A DNA stretch of 64,000 nucleotides from Dendrophyllia cribrosa (taxonomy: Eukaryota; Cnidaria; Anthozoa; Scleractinia; Dendrophylliidae): assembly GCA_024195265.1 (NCBI GenBank), contig JAJLRJ010000005.1, positions 36,392,105 through 36,456,104 on the forward strand. The letters are read 5' to 3'. Made by a program: the position numbers and the translations under genes. Below the pieces are notes generated by a model. The model did not search any database, had not been told where the DNA came from, and saw only the letters and a list, made by a program, of their open reading frames with translations. Positions 20,004 through 34,000 of the stretch are shown here, in pieces; position 1 is the first letter of the stretch; every line of letters starts with the position of its first letter.

Positions 20004-23000
20004 CTGGGAGATGCCAAAAACACAAAGTTAGACCACAGGTTTACCATCCTCTATTAGTGCGGTGGACTATGCTTTTAAATGGCTGCATCGGTTATAAATT
20101 TAGCCTTTTCAAAATGTGATATTTAGGGCTTTTTAAACAGATTAAAACGAAATAAAACTTGAACGCTTTTAAAATATAAATACGATGTTGAAATTTGTTG
20201 TTGTGATTGTTTTGTCGATTAAAAGCTTGCTGAAGCGGTTTTACCAACTTGACTGAGTCAAACTTCATGTAGTTTAACACTGCTCTCGCAAGCTTTAATC
20301 ATAAGCGTGACGGTGGTTTGGAAACCTGATCTTACTTAGCATAGATTTTGGTTTTTTCTGTATTTTAAATGATAAGTTTGAGAAACTATATCAAAAGAAA
20401 GTGTTTCATCAGGATATCCAACTACCTCGAAGCTGGTTAAAAAATCTCGGCTGCGTCTCGTTTTTTCAACCCACTTCTCGGTGTTTGGATATCCTGATGA
20501 AACACTTTTCCTCGGTTTGGAATATTACTTGAACGTCCGACATTCTAAGGTTAAATATCAGTTGGAAAGTTGGAAGGGAAACTGTCAAGGTCTAAGCCAA
20601 CAATGAAAACTAACGCCCAGTAAAAAAAAATAGAGAGGATTAAATAGCTTTTTTTTCTGCTCACCTGAAGGGGAGGTCTCATTTTCCTTAATATACGTCT
20701 GCACTACGTCATGTAAAAAGAACAAAAGTCCCACATCCACTGTCACGCACAGCCCATCATCAAAGGTTGAGGTTAGACTCGTCTCCACCACATGTGGACT
20801 CGCTGGTGTCATGGGCAGTAGCGTAATGGAAGGTAAACTGCTAACGAAATACAACACATTACTCAGTTAAAAGATTAGTTATCATAAGAGCTTTGAGCTT
20901 CCCTCGCAGCATGGCGTACCTTTGGTTTTCACGCATTGCTTCTACATACTGTCACGTACACTCCACCTTTAATAGATAAGAGCATTTCGTGACACTAGAT
21001 TAATTTTCATGTTGAGCTTTTTGAAGCCTCCCGAAAATTTGACGACATTTTCCTCAAAATTTCGCAACAAAAAGCGAATTTCGTCGAAATTCGTTTGTTA
21101 CTTTTGCACATTACTGTAGGATAATTGTATGATGGTCAAAATAACAGCTGGGATGGAAACTAGCTCGTTTGAAATCATGTGGCTTCCACGAATACATGTT
21201 AAAAACATCATCTTCCTCCCCCTCCCCTATTCAATGCACAGCTGGTCAAGTAATCTGTGGGGAACAAAATTCAACATTAATTGGAGGGGATGGGGGGAGG
21301 GTGGGGTTGTATTTGTCACCAAAAAACGCACCTAAAAATGAAAGCGCTTCGACAGTTTTGTCGCCGATTGTAGCTATCTGGTAAGTGTATGATCGGTATT
21401 TGCAATGCAAACTTTCAGGCGTGTGTGAACGTGCCATCAACAATTGCCAAACTTAAGTTGGCGCGTGTGAACGTGCTATCAACAATTGGAAAACTTAAGT
21501 TGGCGTGTGTGAACATGCCATCAACAATTGGCAAACTTAAGTTGGCGTGTGTGAACGTGCCATCAACAATTGGCAAACTAAAGTTGGCGTGTGTGAACGT
21601 GCTATCAACGATTGGCAAACTTTAGTTGGCGTGTGTGAACGTGTCATTAACAATTGGCAAACAAGCTGCCAAACTGTTGACGACAAACAGAACTTGTTTC
21701 TATCCTTACCAACTGTTTTCGCCCACTTTTTAAAGTTAGCAAGCTCGCATTTGACATGTACACGTTCGCTTCAACCATGTGCAATCTCGTTTTAGAGGCT
21801 CCTCGCTCTTTCTCTCTCGAAAAGATCCGAGAAGAAAGCAGCCTGAGAACGAGATGAGGTGTGTGGAGGTTTGGTTGTGACTTAAATAAGGTTTCTGAGC
21901 CCGCGAGAATGAGAACCCCCCACCAAACCAATGTTTTCACTGCAACCGCTGGTCCAAACCTGATTCTGGAGTATCCATTCTAGTCAACCGTGGAAGTTTG
22001 TCGTGTGAAAACACACCAACGTTTTGGAGTTTGCCCACTTCAGTTTAACGTGTGAAAACACACCAACGTTTTGGAGTTTGCCCACTTCAGTTTGCCGTGT
22101 GAAGACGCCTTTAGGGGAATTGTTTGTCTGGTGTCATTGTCTAAGCGAAAATAATTCTTTTAAGAAAAAAACTGTTGTTGGGGTCGGTCAAGTAAGTCCT
22201 TGATCACTGGATTGTTTTCCCCGCTTTACGGACATCCACTAATACGGTCAACTCGTTGAATAGGACGGTTTCCTTGGTCTAGACCCAAAGGCTAAGCCCA
22301 TACATTTTCTCTAAAATTTAACGGCTTAACAGATCAACAAAACTAACAAATTAACATCGTCAATACGGACAATTCTTCTGATTCTTAGTATTAAAATATT
22401 TTCAAATGCGGTACGTCAGGCAGCTACACATATGTATACCCGCTTTATAATATAGAGGGAAAAATTACTTAATGCTGATTGGCTGACGAAGAGGGCATTT
22501 TTTTCTTTATTGAGGGCAAAATTACGCGTTCCTGATTGGTCGAGCATCAAAATTTCTCACTCGTGATTGGTTGAGCGCGTCGTTCTCGTTGCATTCAGTT
22601 GGCTTGGATTTTAAAGAAAACTTACAAACGGAGCGCTTGCATGTTTCGCCGGAGATTTTGTTGTAAAAAAGAAATGAAATCGGAAGATACCTAAGAAAGG
22701 AATTCTACAGGTGCATGAATTACAGCATTTTACGCCAAACAGGAAGCGATTATTTGTGTCAAATCTTGGATTAACTAGGCGCCTGCAGGCCAGTTTGCGA
22801 CGTTGAAGACCTCGAAGAAATTCATTTATGGTGACAAAAGGTTTTAAAGTTCCATCACTTTATTGACAAAATGCGGATTTCTGCGGACCGAAAGAAAAGA
22901 ACTTTGACAGATTTTGCTGAAAGCGGGGAAAATATACGTTTACAGTCGAACCTCTCCTTACGGACACCTCTCTAATACGGACACCTCTCTATTACGGACA

Positions 23001-26000
23001 GTTTCCTATGTCCAGATAAAATTCTCGCATATTTTTTAAAAAAAAAAAACTTTATAATACGGACCCTCTCTAATACGGACAACGGACACTAAATCTCGGC
23101 CCCAGAGAGCAAATTCATATAAACTTAACCTCTTTATTACGGACACTCCGGAGATCAGGTGATGAAAGTTTGTGTATGTAATACAATTTCCTGTTTGTGG
23201 TTACAAACAAATATCAAAAGACCTTTTCAGAATTGTACTTTATATTACTTTTTTACATGCAGCATTGCGTTTCAGTTCGGTGATTCGTATACAGTATGTA
23301 GCTGAGATGTTAGTACACTAGTACGCTTCTGATAGACAGTGTCGCAATCCTGAATCACTTTAGATGTAGTTAAAAGACGACTGTGGGCCTGTTTTTAGTT
23401 ACTGAATTCTTAAAACTGTCAGTGGAGTCTTAAAAGTGACATCATCGTGGTGACCTCTATAATACGGACACTTTGCTCTGTCCCTTCGGTGTCCGTATTA
23501 GAGAGGTTCAACTGTAACAGGAGAAAGAATAAGGCTAAAAGAAACAAAAGAAAGCAATTAAATCGCCAAACGTGCAAGCAAGTGTGAACTCTCGCCATTT
23601 GTTGTTGTTATCAAAGCCGCAAAAACTTCAAATCCACAATATTTTCACGAAATTCAATATTTTCACGAAATTCACCATGCCCAAAATTCTTTCTCGCGTA
23701 ATATTATGAGGATCACCATCAGAGCTATGTGCCTTAAACGTAACAATCTCGAAAAGGAAATTATCCAATACCGTTCCGAACTTTCCAAAATTTGTCCAGC
23801 TGTCTTAGTACAATCAATTCGCGCTAAAATTCAAGAACTCAATGCTAAACTGTTCAACAGCCTTAACCAAATCAAGACCCAAAAACTTGAACAGTTAATA
23901 GGTCCTCAATTATCCGGCGACCATTCATTCGATAGTCACAATGGCGTCGTTACCATTCCGGAAAATTTGCCGCTTTCTAACCCAGAGAGGTCTGTTCTTA
24001 GTAAAGGTTTAAACTTTGTTCCTATAACGAAACAAACCGACGAATTTTCAGTCAAACAAGATGTTGAAAAATTCCTTCGCCGCGTGCAATTAAGAGCTTT
24101 TTTCCACGACAAAGAAGACAATTCTAACACCTCGGAAAAAGATGTTTTTGAAACACTCAACGTTCGCAAATCAAAATGGACTCCCCCAGAGGGCCAGTTT
24201 TCTTCTCTAGATTTTTTCATCAAAAAATGTCGTCACGATGTCCAAAAACTTAAATTTAACCGCCACACCAAAATTTCCAACCTTTCAACAGGAGAATGGG
24301 CAGCGCTCAAAAGTCTTAGCAAACGACGCGACATTGTTATCAAAGCGGCCGACAAAGGCGGGGCGGTAGTTGTTTGGCGGACCGACCTTTACCGACAAGA
24401 GGCTTTTCGGCAACTTTCTGACACCGCTTTCTATGCCAAAGTTGATAAAGATCTCACTTCTACCAACCAAAAAATTGTCAAAGAAACTATCCAAGACCTC
24501 ATTACTAAACAACAATTACCAGTTACCGCCAACAATCTCATCATCACTACTCCTAGAACCTCACGCGTTTATTTCAAACCTAAAATTCATAAACCAAACA
24601 ATCCGGGCCGACCAATTGTTTCCGCTTGTAGCTGTCCTACCGAACTAATTTCTAGCTATTTAGACAAAATCATGGCCCCCATTGTCAAATCACTACCCTC
24701 GTACATTAAGGACACCAATCACGCACTCGAAATTTTCCGGGATTTCAGTTTTCCCAGCGAAAACAAATTAATTTTCACTATGGACATTACCTCTTTATAT
24801 ACCGTCATCCCCAATGACGAAGGACTTCAAGCACTAAAATATTTTTTCGACCAGCGCTCCATTCAAAACCCAAGCTCAGAAACACTGCTCCGCTTGGCCG
24901 AATTAGTTTTGACACTTAACTGTTTTTCATTTTCCCAAAACTACTACAAACAAGTAAATGGAGTCGCCATGGGCACCAAAATGGGACCAAGCTACGCTAA
25001 CCTTTTTGTAGGCCACATCGAAGACAAATTTTTTAATCAGTACCACGGAACCAAACCCGAACTCTACGGCCGCTACATCGATGATTGCATTGGCGCTACC
25101 TCTTCCAGTAAAGAGGAACTTAATCAATTCATAACTTCTGTCAATACTTTTCATCCAGCTCTAAAATATACCTGGGAAATTTTCCGAAACCTCAGTCGCT
25201 TTTCTTGACATTAATATTTCAATCAACGGTAACAGTTTATCCACAAGTGTGCACTACAAACCTACAGATTCCCACAGTTATCTGTTACATTCATCCTCAC
25301 ATCCATCGCACGTTAAAAACGCCATTCCGTATTCTCAATTTCTCAGACTTCGACGTCTATGTAGTGATGACTCTGATTTTTCCAACAAATCAGAAGAAAT
25401 GTGCCAGTTTTTCAAGAAACGTGGGTACCCTGACTCTGTTGTTAATACGGGCCAACAACGTGCACAACAGATCGACAGACAATCAGCACTACAAATGCCA
25501 CAGATGGAAGAGAACGAGAGAATTCCATTCACCCTCACTTTCCACCCACACAACAACACAGTCAAAAGCATCATTTTAAAAAATTTCAAATTACTCCAAA
25601 ACGACCCCGAAACTGGCAGAATTTTTTCACAACCCCCACTAATTTCATTCAAACGTGACAAAAACATAGGCAACTTTCTAGTTACGAGCGCACTGAAATC
25701 TGACGATGTACCGGGAACTTTCAAATGCACACGCACACGATGTAACACTTGTCCTTTCATTCACAACGCGGACAAAATAACAGGACCCAAACGATCTATT
25801 AAAATCACTGATCGTTTTACATGCACCTCCGTAAATGTTATCTACTGCATAACATGTACTTTTTGCAAAAAGATATACATTGGCGAAACAGGGAGGAGAC
25901 TGGGCGACCGTTTTCGTGAACATCTCCGAGACGTTGAAAAAAATGACAAAGACGCATCCAAACCAGTCGCGCGCCATTTTAATCTTACTAACCATTCTAA

Positions 26001-27975
26001 ACAACACATGACAATCTGCGGCCTTTCCCTACACCAGGGTAACACAGAAAGCCGTAAAAACCTAGAACAAAAAATCATCTTTCAAATCGGCACTCTCAAA
26101 CCCCACGGAATCAACGAACGCTTTTCATTCAACTAATCTACATTTGTTTTTCACGTCACCAAACTTCCACCAATAGCGTAGCTCCACCGCTTACTATATA
26201 AAACCACACACTACCCACAATTCCTTGATTCGCTCCGACGAAGGGCTAGCGCTCGAAACGTCAGCTATTTGAATCTTTTTACGGTGGTCAATTTACCTTA
26301 TCGACTCAGTCGATAAAACTAAATTCTCGTGTTTCATCCCCCCACCGACGCAGCACCACAGTTTCTCTAGAAACTAACCCCATTCATTTACGCTTAAATA
26401 AAACTTTCTTTGTTTTTGTCGTAAAGTATCATTGACATATTACATCACAATTAATAAAACTAAATACGTTTTTCGGTTTGATACTTATACTTAAGTTTAC
26501 TTAAAAATTCTTGTACATCTAATTCTTGATGGTTAAGTTTTTGAATGTACAGATAGTATTTGGCATACAAGATACAATAGTTAAGTTTCCTCGTAATTTT
26601 AAGGAACCGAGGTTCTGTGGGTGGGGTTTTGCCAAAGATAATTTCTGAATCACTTATTGTAAAAGAAGTGGCATTGTCTTTGTTAAAATTTGCCAAAACA
26701 CTTTGAAGAAATGATTTGGTAAAGCGACACTTTAAGAAAGTGCGGCCAATAGAGTCTACTTGGTCACAATAGTTGCAATTGGGAATGTCTACAATCCCAA
26801 AGTAATAGAGTTCTTTATTAGACACAACTATTCTATGCAGGAGCTTAAAATAAAATTCTTTAATTTTGTTTTCCTTGCAAATGTTCATAAACTGCTTGAA
26901 GTAAATCCTCAATGAGAGGTCGTTTAAGGAAAGATCCTGTTGCCACTTACTAACTGCTAAGTATCTTCTATCGATAAAAATCAGGTTATGTTCTCTAGAT
27001 GTACATAACAGCCAAATGTATCTTTGACCGAATAGAAATTTATTTAACCACAGTGAATTGAAAAGTTTTTCTTGTCAGTTTGCGATCGAGAGAGTATTTT
27101 CACTTCGGGTAGTTTCAAGGGAAATATTTCCGTATAACCCCATACATTAGTTATGCATACTTTTCTCAAAACTAAAACAAAAGCCAAAACAATAAAACGC
27201 CTGAAGAAAAACAATAGCGCATACATGTATAATTAATGTATGGGGTTGTACGGAAATCTTACCGTTTCAAGTCTGAGTTACTCTTAAAAAGTCTGAAAGG
27301 TTTCCCTATAATTTTGCCCTCTACATTATAAACAAGTGATCGCATGTTTGAGTAGTTTTTTTAGTAAAAGATTTTACTATAAAAATTAGCGATAAAAAAT
27401 CACGACGTTTCGACCTCTCCGAGGTCATTTTCAAGTGGATGTAAGAATACAGAATTAGCATAAATATATTACAGTATAAAAGCATAAGAATGTAGAGAGC
27501 GCAAAAATGTGGTAAAATATGTAAATATAGGCGATAAAAAAAAATTAAACTAATTAATCGGCAGTCGCAAACCACCTCAGAGAACAGCATGATATGGACT
27601 TGAATGACATTGCGCGAAGTTTTAAGATTTTAAAGAAGTGTCAGAACAAATTTGATTGTCTTATTTTTGAAATGCTTTTTATCAAAGAACTCAAGCCAAC
27701 ACTGAACAAACAGTGCGACTCAATCCGCGCTAAGTTATTTGTTTAGAAAGTCCTTTTAACTCTTGTTTTATTTATTTAATTAATTTAATTTTTTTTTATC
27801 ACCTATATTTACATATTTTACCACATTTTTGCGCTCTCTACATTCTTACGCTTTTATACTGTAATATATTTATGCTAATTCTGTATTCTTACATCCACTT
27901 GAAAATGACCTCGGAGAGGTCGAAACGTCGTGATTTTTTATCGCTAATTTTTATAGTAAAATCGCATGTTTCCTC

Positions 27976-28013
<38 letters not shown>

Positions 28014-31000
28014 CTGTAGAAATTTCTACAGCTTCCGAAAACACGCGTGATATTAATCCTTAATTTTACTCAGGCCCATGCGATTACATATACTAATACG
28101 GACTGAGTTTCCTTGGTCACTTTGGTGCCCGTATTAACGGAGTTTGACTGTACTTCTATTTAGCAGTTCTTTCAGTGCAAATTTCTTTACGTTTTGACCT
28201 AAGCCGCAATAAGGATTCAAATATTTAATCTTACCTATTTTGTTTTCGAACCCACTTGGAAGCGATGGAAGTCATTGGCATATCGTGTTCAGACCGGAAT
28301 TGCATCTCAAACTTGGGAATAGCGAATATCGCCTCTGTGTCGTGTTCATATCGTAATCCGCCAGTGTAACTTGATCGTCTTTCCTTAGATGGAGTTTTCC
28401 CTGCTCCTGCCACGGTTTCCGAGCGAGGTTTATCGAAACTAACGGGCGCAGAGCCTTCTGTAGGACTGAGGTCCCCCCCGGTCGCACAGACATAGTTGAG
28501 CCAATCCTGTACAGTACTGCCCATAGACGGGGGGTTCCTTCTGCCACGAGCGACTTTTTGAATGATTCCCACGTGGGCTGTGAAAATGTATGTAAATTAA
28601 ATTTTGAACAAAAATGCTGGATAGAATCAATGAAACTAAAACGATTCAGGGAAGTGACCAATGTGCTGAAAGAAATGGTACTGCAAGCAAAGCGTTTTAA
28701 ACGGATCACCACACAAGCATTGTTGTTGATGGACGCAAATAAGTCATTTATGCAGAAAGACGAGAAAAAGAGACATGTATATACCGTAAAATGCCGGTTT
28801 TATGCCCTGGGCTAATACAACTTCGTAAGGGGGGTTTTTGGTGGGATTATATCCGGGGGGGGTCATTTACTGTCTCCGTTATATTGACAAATACATGCTG
28901 CGCAAAGTTAGAGCCTGTTGAAAGGATGCTCTGCATACCGGCTTCAAATAACTGTTGCAGCCTCTTATTAATACTACAGAAAAACGTTGAACAGTTACGT
29001 TAAAGTGCTCATAACGATTTTTTTTATTATTTTCTTATCTAAGTCTACACATCACGTAATGAACGTCTGCGAAAATTGTTTTGATTTCAGCAAAACGTGA
29101 ATTTTTAATGATTTTTAAAGTCTTCGATATTTGCCGCCATTTTGGTCCACCATTCGCATTAGTCTCCTCTCGGTCGGACGGGAGCTGTACAGCCCCCGAA
29201 ATGATCCCGACCCCGAAATGATCCCCAAATCGACCCCAAAATGATTCCGACCCCGAAATGATCCCCAAGTAATTTTTGGAATGGAATGGCCTTCCATCCA
29301 GAGAAAGCTGGAATGAATAAAATAAAGGCAGTTAAGGAAATTTTAATTGTCATTATATGCAGTATTCACTTATTTATTCATTTTGGACAATTCTTTAAAA
29401 TAAATAATTATAACGCATTTTTTAACGATTTTTGAAGAAACTATATCATTTCTTATTTTTGCGGGTGTAGCGTTTTCAATAACAAATACAAACTTATCCG
29501 CTTCTTATAGCAGACCGGCATGATTTACAAGAGGAAACAAACATGATCGAACGTGAACATCAACAACCATATTATTTCAGTAACGAGAAATACAACACAA
29601 TTATACGATCAAAAACTTAAATGGCAACAATACAGCTAGTCTATCAAAACAATCAGGTAACAAATCTCAGTAATTCGTTACGCGCACGCCGTGGGAACCA
29701 AACACGCTACCAAAGGTCAACTTTCATTCAAAACTTTTGAAAACGAAAGAACAAAATGAAAGGCTTCTTGCATGGGCTATTCGGAGTTGCTTTACTTTGA
29801 CTCAATGATGTTCATAATCCGTGTTATCGATAATACATATTTTACCGCTGTGCAATATCACATTACACATCACAGTATATAGTCATTGATTATAAACATT
29901 TCTAATTGACAAAACCTTGTTAACGACTGATACAGTTCATTTCTTACAGTTTCAAACTAACCTCTGCGTCCTTACGCACACATGAATTCGTATCCGGCGG
30001 CTTGTCTTCATTTCCGGGGATTACGCTTTTTAAAAAGCAAAATAGAAGGAGAGTTGACAACCACGCGGTTCGCGACATCTCACTGATCTTCTGGTCAGAA
30101 GTCGCAGATGAAACAGAAGACTGGGACGAGACATTGAAGTTTCCTCAACTGCCTTTATTTTATTCATTCCAGCTTTCTCTGGTTGGAAGGCCATTCCATT
30201 CCAAAAATTACTTGGGGATCATTTCGGGGTCAGTGTGAAAAAAATGGGGATCATTTCGGGGTCGATTTGGGATCATTTCGGGGTCGGGGATTATTTCGGG
30301 GTCGGGATCACTTCGGGGGCTGTACAGAGCCTGTGACGTAGGTTCAGGAACGCGTGTTCGAGACTTATTCCCATCTTACTTGTAAATAAGCGGACATTTT
30401 TTTATTCTCGCCAAAAATGCCTGAAAGATGTGTCGCAGCGCGCTGTAACAACATATCTGACCCCGAGAAGAATATTTCTAAAAAAGAAGGTTCCTGAACC
30501 TACGTCACAGACTGATCACGTAGGCTTATTATGAGCCCGTTGCCATTCTTATCAGCGGGGCGGGTCGACCGCAAAAAAAAAAAAAGAATTTCGAAGATTT
30601 TAAAATCATAAAAAATTCACGTTTTGCTGAAATCAAAAAAATTTGCAGACGTTTATTACGTGACGTGTAGATTTAGATAGGAAAATAAAAAGAATCGTTC
30701 TAGGCACTTTAATACTTGACAAGATAGCAACAAAGCTATAATCACACTTCTTGTTATGCACTCTACATGCCAGTTATACTTTACTAATTTGCTATTTGGA
30801 GTTCTACAGTGTTCTGTAAAAGTGTATATAAACAAACGAAACATAACCGAAATATTTTTTGTTTATAGGTAGATTGAAGGGTGGGGGTGGGGGCAATAAG
30901 CGGCATTTTATGATATATGAAATGATTGAATAATAAATATTTAATTGTTTAAATGATTGATGAGAGTCGTTGATAAGTGATTACCTTGCGCTATACACGA

Positions 31001-34000
31001 TAACTTTGCGCAATAAGAGATTCCCTCGCAGTATATGTTCATTTATCTCGCATGATCTCCTTACCTGAAGAAGGTGACAGTTTACCACTGAGCGTGTCGT
31101 CCGCGCCGTGCCCGAGCCTGAGCGAGAGATCCTGCACAGCTTTAACGCGCCTCACTTGACAGCTCTTCTCCACCGTACATACCTTGCTCGAAAACGTCAT
31201 GTAAGGTCTCTGAAGCGTAAACAGCAGCCAAGACTGCGAGCGGAAGTTGACTCCGTGGAAACAGGCGAGGGCAAAGGCCTTGCCGTGCAAGGTGAGGCTT
31301 CCGCCCAGTAACACACCCCTCTCTGGCAGAGCGCTACTAAGGACGCTCAGTTTTAGTCCCCTGACCGCATTTAACACCTTACCCCAGTGTTGATATTTAA
31401 GACCTGTAAATAATAACAGTGAATGAGACAAGTGTTTTCCGAAAGTAGTACACCTACACAGATTTACACTTTTAAAATTAATTACGTATTAACTTGTTTT
31501 TTTTTTTCTATTTGATGGGCTCTGCAAAATGATTCAGAAAAATTCTGGCAACAAGCTAAACAATAAGAGGATATTGACTTTTCGGTCAATGATGTGACCA
31601 AAAAAAAAAAAAATTTGAGTTTGGCTCGAGCGGCTTTTTCCCGCGTTCTGTTCCGGAGATATGTTTTCCCGCGCTTTCTAGCGGATATACATCTGCCCGC
31701 GCCCTGTCGCGGATATACGTATTCCCGGGCTTTCTACTTGCTACCTGTTTTTTTCGCACTGTACATGTTCTTGCTTCGAGTTCTGACGTACGATTTACTT
31801 TGGTTATATATTTATTTTTTTACTCTCATCACTATTTACGGCAATAACGGCACTCGTGATTCTCGCGATTGGTTTTAATTTTACTATTGTCTTAAGAAAA
31901 AATACTCTATAAGAAAACCAAACCAACACTGACCATCTTTATTTTCTTCTTTGCCGGCGACTTGGGATCCCGTGGAGACTGGGGAGGACAATGATGACAT
32001 CACATCCCCCATGATAATCGGGGCCTGCGGTCTAAGAGATGAAAGAGCCCGGATGCTGTTCCTGTGTTGCTGCGCGAGAAACTCCTGAATCTTAGCAATC
32101 ATCTTCACCAAGTCAGGGGTAGTGGAGCGACAAATCATGATCTTAAAATCATTCCACGCCAAGTCACCGTGCATGTAGATTTTGGCGTTCACCGGTTCAC
32201 GCTCCTGTTCAAAGAGGTTATCTGAAAAAAAAGTAAGATGAAGAAAAGTTAAAAAATTCCATTGTTCAAAACATTTAAACGAATCTACACAATGAGTCAC
32301 GGACTCAAAAGTAATAATCACATGACATAACTTAGGATTCACTCTCTGAGTGAAAGTGTTGGTGGAGGTTTCAGACACACTGTGGAGCCCAGCGGTTAGC
32401 GCGTTAGACATCAGATCCGAAGGCCGCCGGTTCGAGGCTTGGTCTCGGCCATCGTGACAAGAAACTTAAATCCACATTGTTTCTCTCCACCCATAGACCT
32501 TTTTTCCATAATGGCGGGCGAGTTATTTATTCTTTTACATCTATGTTAATTAGCCCTAGTGCCCTCGTTAGCGTGTGCAAAATTCAAAAGAATTTTTACT
32601 CTAAAATGAGGCCAATAGGGGTAATTAACATACATATAACAGAATAAATAAATTGGCCGCCATTATGAAAAAGGTCTTTAAATGGGTACCTTCGACTAGC
32701 ATTCAGGGGGGGAGTAGCAATAACCATGCTTCATGCTACAGAAACCAGGTTAAGCTCTGGCCGAGTAGCTCACCTGTGGCTCGGATGCAACTTACCGTTA
32801 CCACATACTGTGTCACGGCCCACGTCTCAGCTTCAAGATTCCTATCATGTTAACTTGTATTATCGTGGATAGATTACATCTGTTCTGTCAGGTTATTTTT
32901 AGTGTGCATTAAGTTTTGATTGTTTTGTTCGCATAACTCTCCCTATCAATTTAAATTTTCTTGTAAAATTAATTAATAATTCATAAGGGTACTAACAAAT
33001 AGAAATGAGCCATTCCAATCACATGATTACCCTGTATAGGCCGATACAATCTTGATACAACTCACGAGTGGTTGTATCTAATTTGCATTTCAGATACAAC
33101 TCACGAGTGGTTGTATCTAATTTACATGTGAATGTGAATTTCACAAGTTGTTTACTACATTTGCGTCCGTGTTGTATCGGCACTATACATTCACTCGCCT
33201 TCGGCTCGTGATTGTATAGGCCGATACAACACTCCCGCTCATGTAGTAAAAATTACTTAATATACAAATATTTACTTTCATTTGGTTAATCTCACCAACC
33301 GTAGGCCTGGTTAACACTTGTGCGAAAGGCACAGGTAAGGAAATAAGGAATCTGAATAGTGAGCCATGAAAAACGGTTTACAATTTAGTGTCACCAAGTA
33401 ATTCGCCTTTGTTTTGATTTTCCATTGCTGCGCTTTGTGATTAGTTAAAATCTCCTCGCGCCACATTCTCAACCAATTATAAGTAAAGCCAAAACCAATC
33501 GTGACAGTCAGCGTGATCACTTTGGTTTTGGTTTTACGACATTCAATTGAAAACTGCTTTCATAGAGCAGTTTTCAATTGAGTGTCGTAAAACCAAAACC
33601 AAAGTAATTACTCTGACCAATCACAGCAGTCGTAAACAATCCAATGAACCAATCAGAGCTCGAAGCAATTACATGTCGGCGGGGGAAAACGCGTGCGAGC
33701 AAGTCACGATTGGTTTTGGTTTTACTTCTGATTGGTCGAGAAAGTGGCGCGAAATTTTTTAGCCAATCACAAAGCGTAGCAATGAAAAACCAAAGCAATT
33801 GTGTAATTACTTTTCACACTCAATTGAAAACTGCTCTAAACTGCTTGTGGTTATTACTCACCAGTAGAAGGGCTGGTGGTTTCTTGTAGGGTCCACTCGT
33901 CACGCAAGTCCGTTTTAAACTTGGACAAATTTCCCATCAGTATACACGTACCCATGTAATCAATGCGCGCCTCAGCGTAGCGTAATCCGAGGTGAATCAG

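Larger units (their letters stand above)
23706..26136 (+). mobile_element. Penelope-like retroelement, one frameshift
   Basis: Reverse transcriptase frame 23706-25208 (500 codons): conserved N-terminal helices, AADKGGAVVVW, YFKPKIHKPNNPGRPIVSA, motif A MDITSLYTVIPN (about residue 359), AMGTKMGPSYANLF and catalytic YIDD (about 457-460). A GIY-YIG endonuclease follows in the next frame (25249-26136) with NVIYCITC, KIYIGETGRRLGDRFREHL and ARHFNLTNHS. The frames part at a T run (25180-25183) with one base too many, so the copy is only slightly damaged. No 5' partner repeat was found. It lies opposite to BLTP1 in an intron. Confidence 0.9.
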
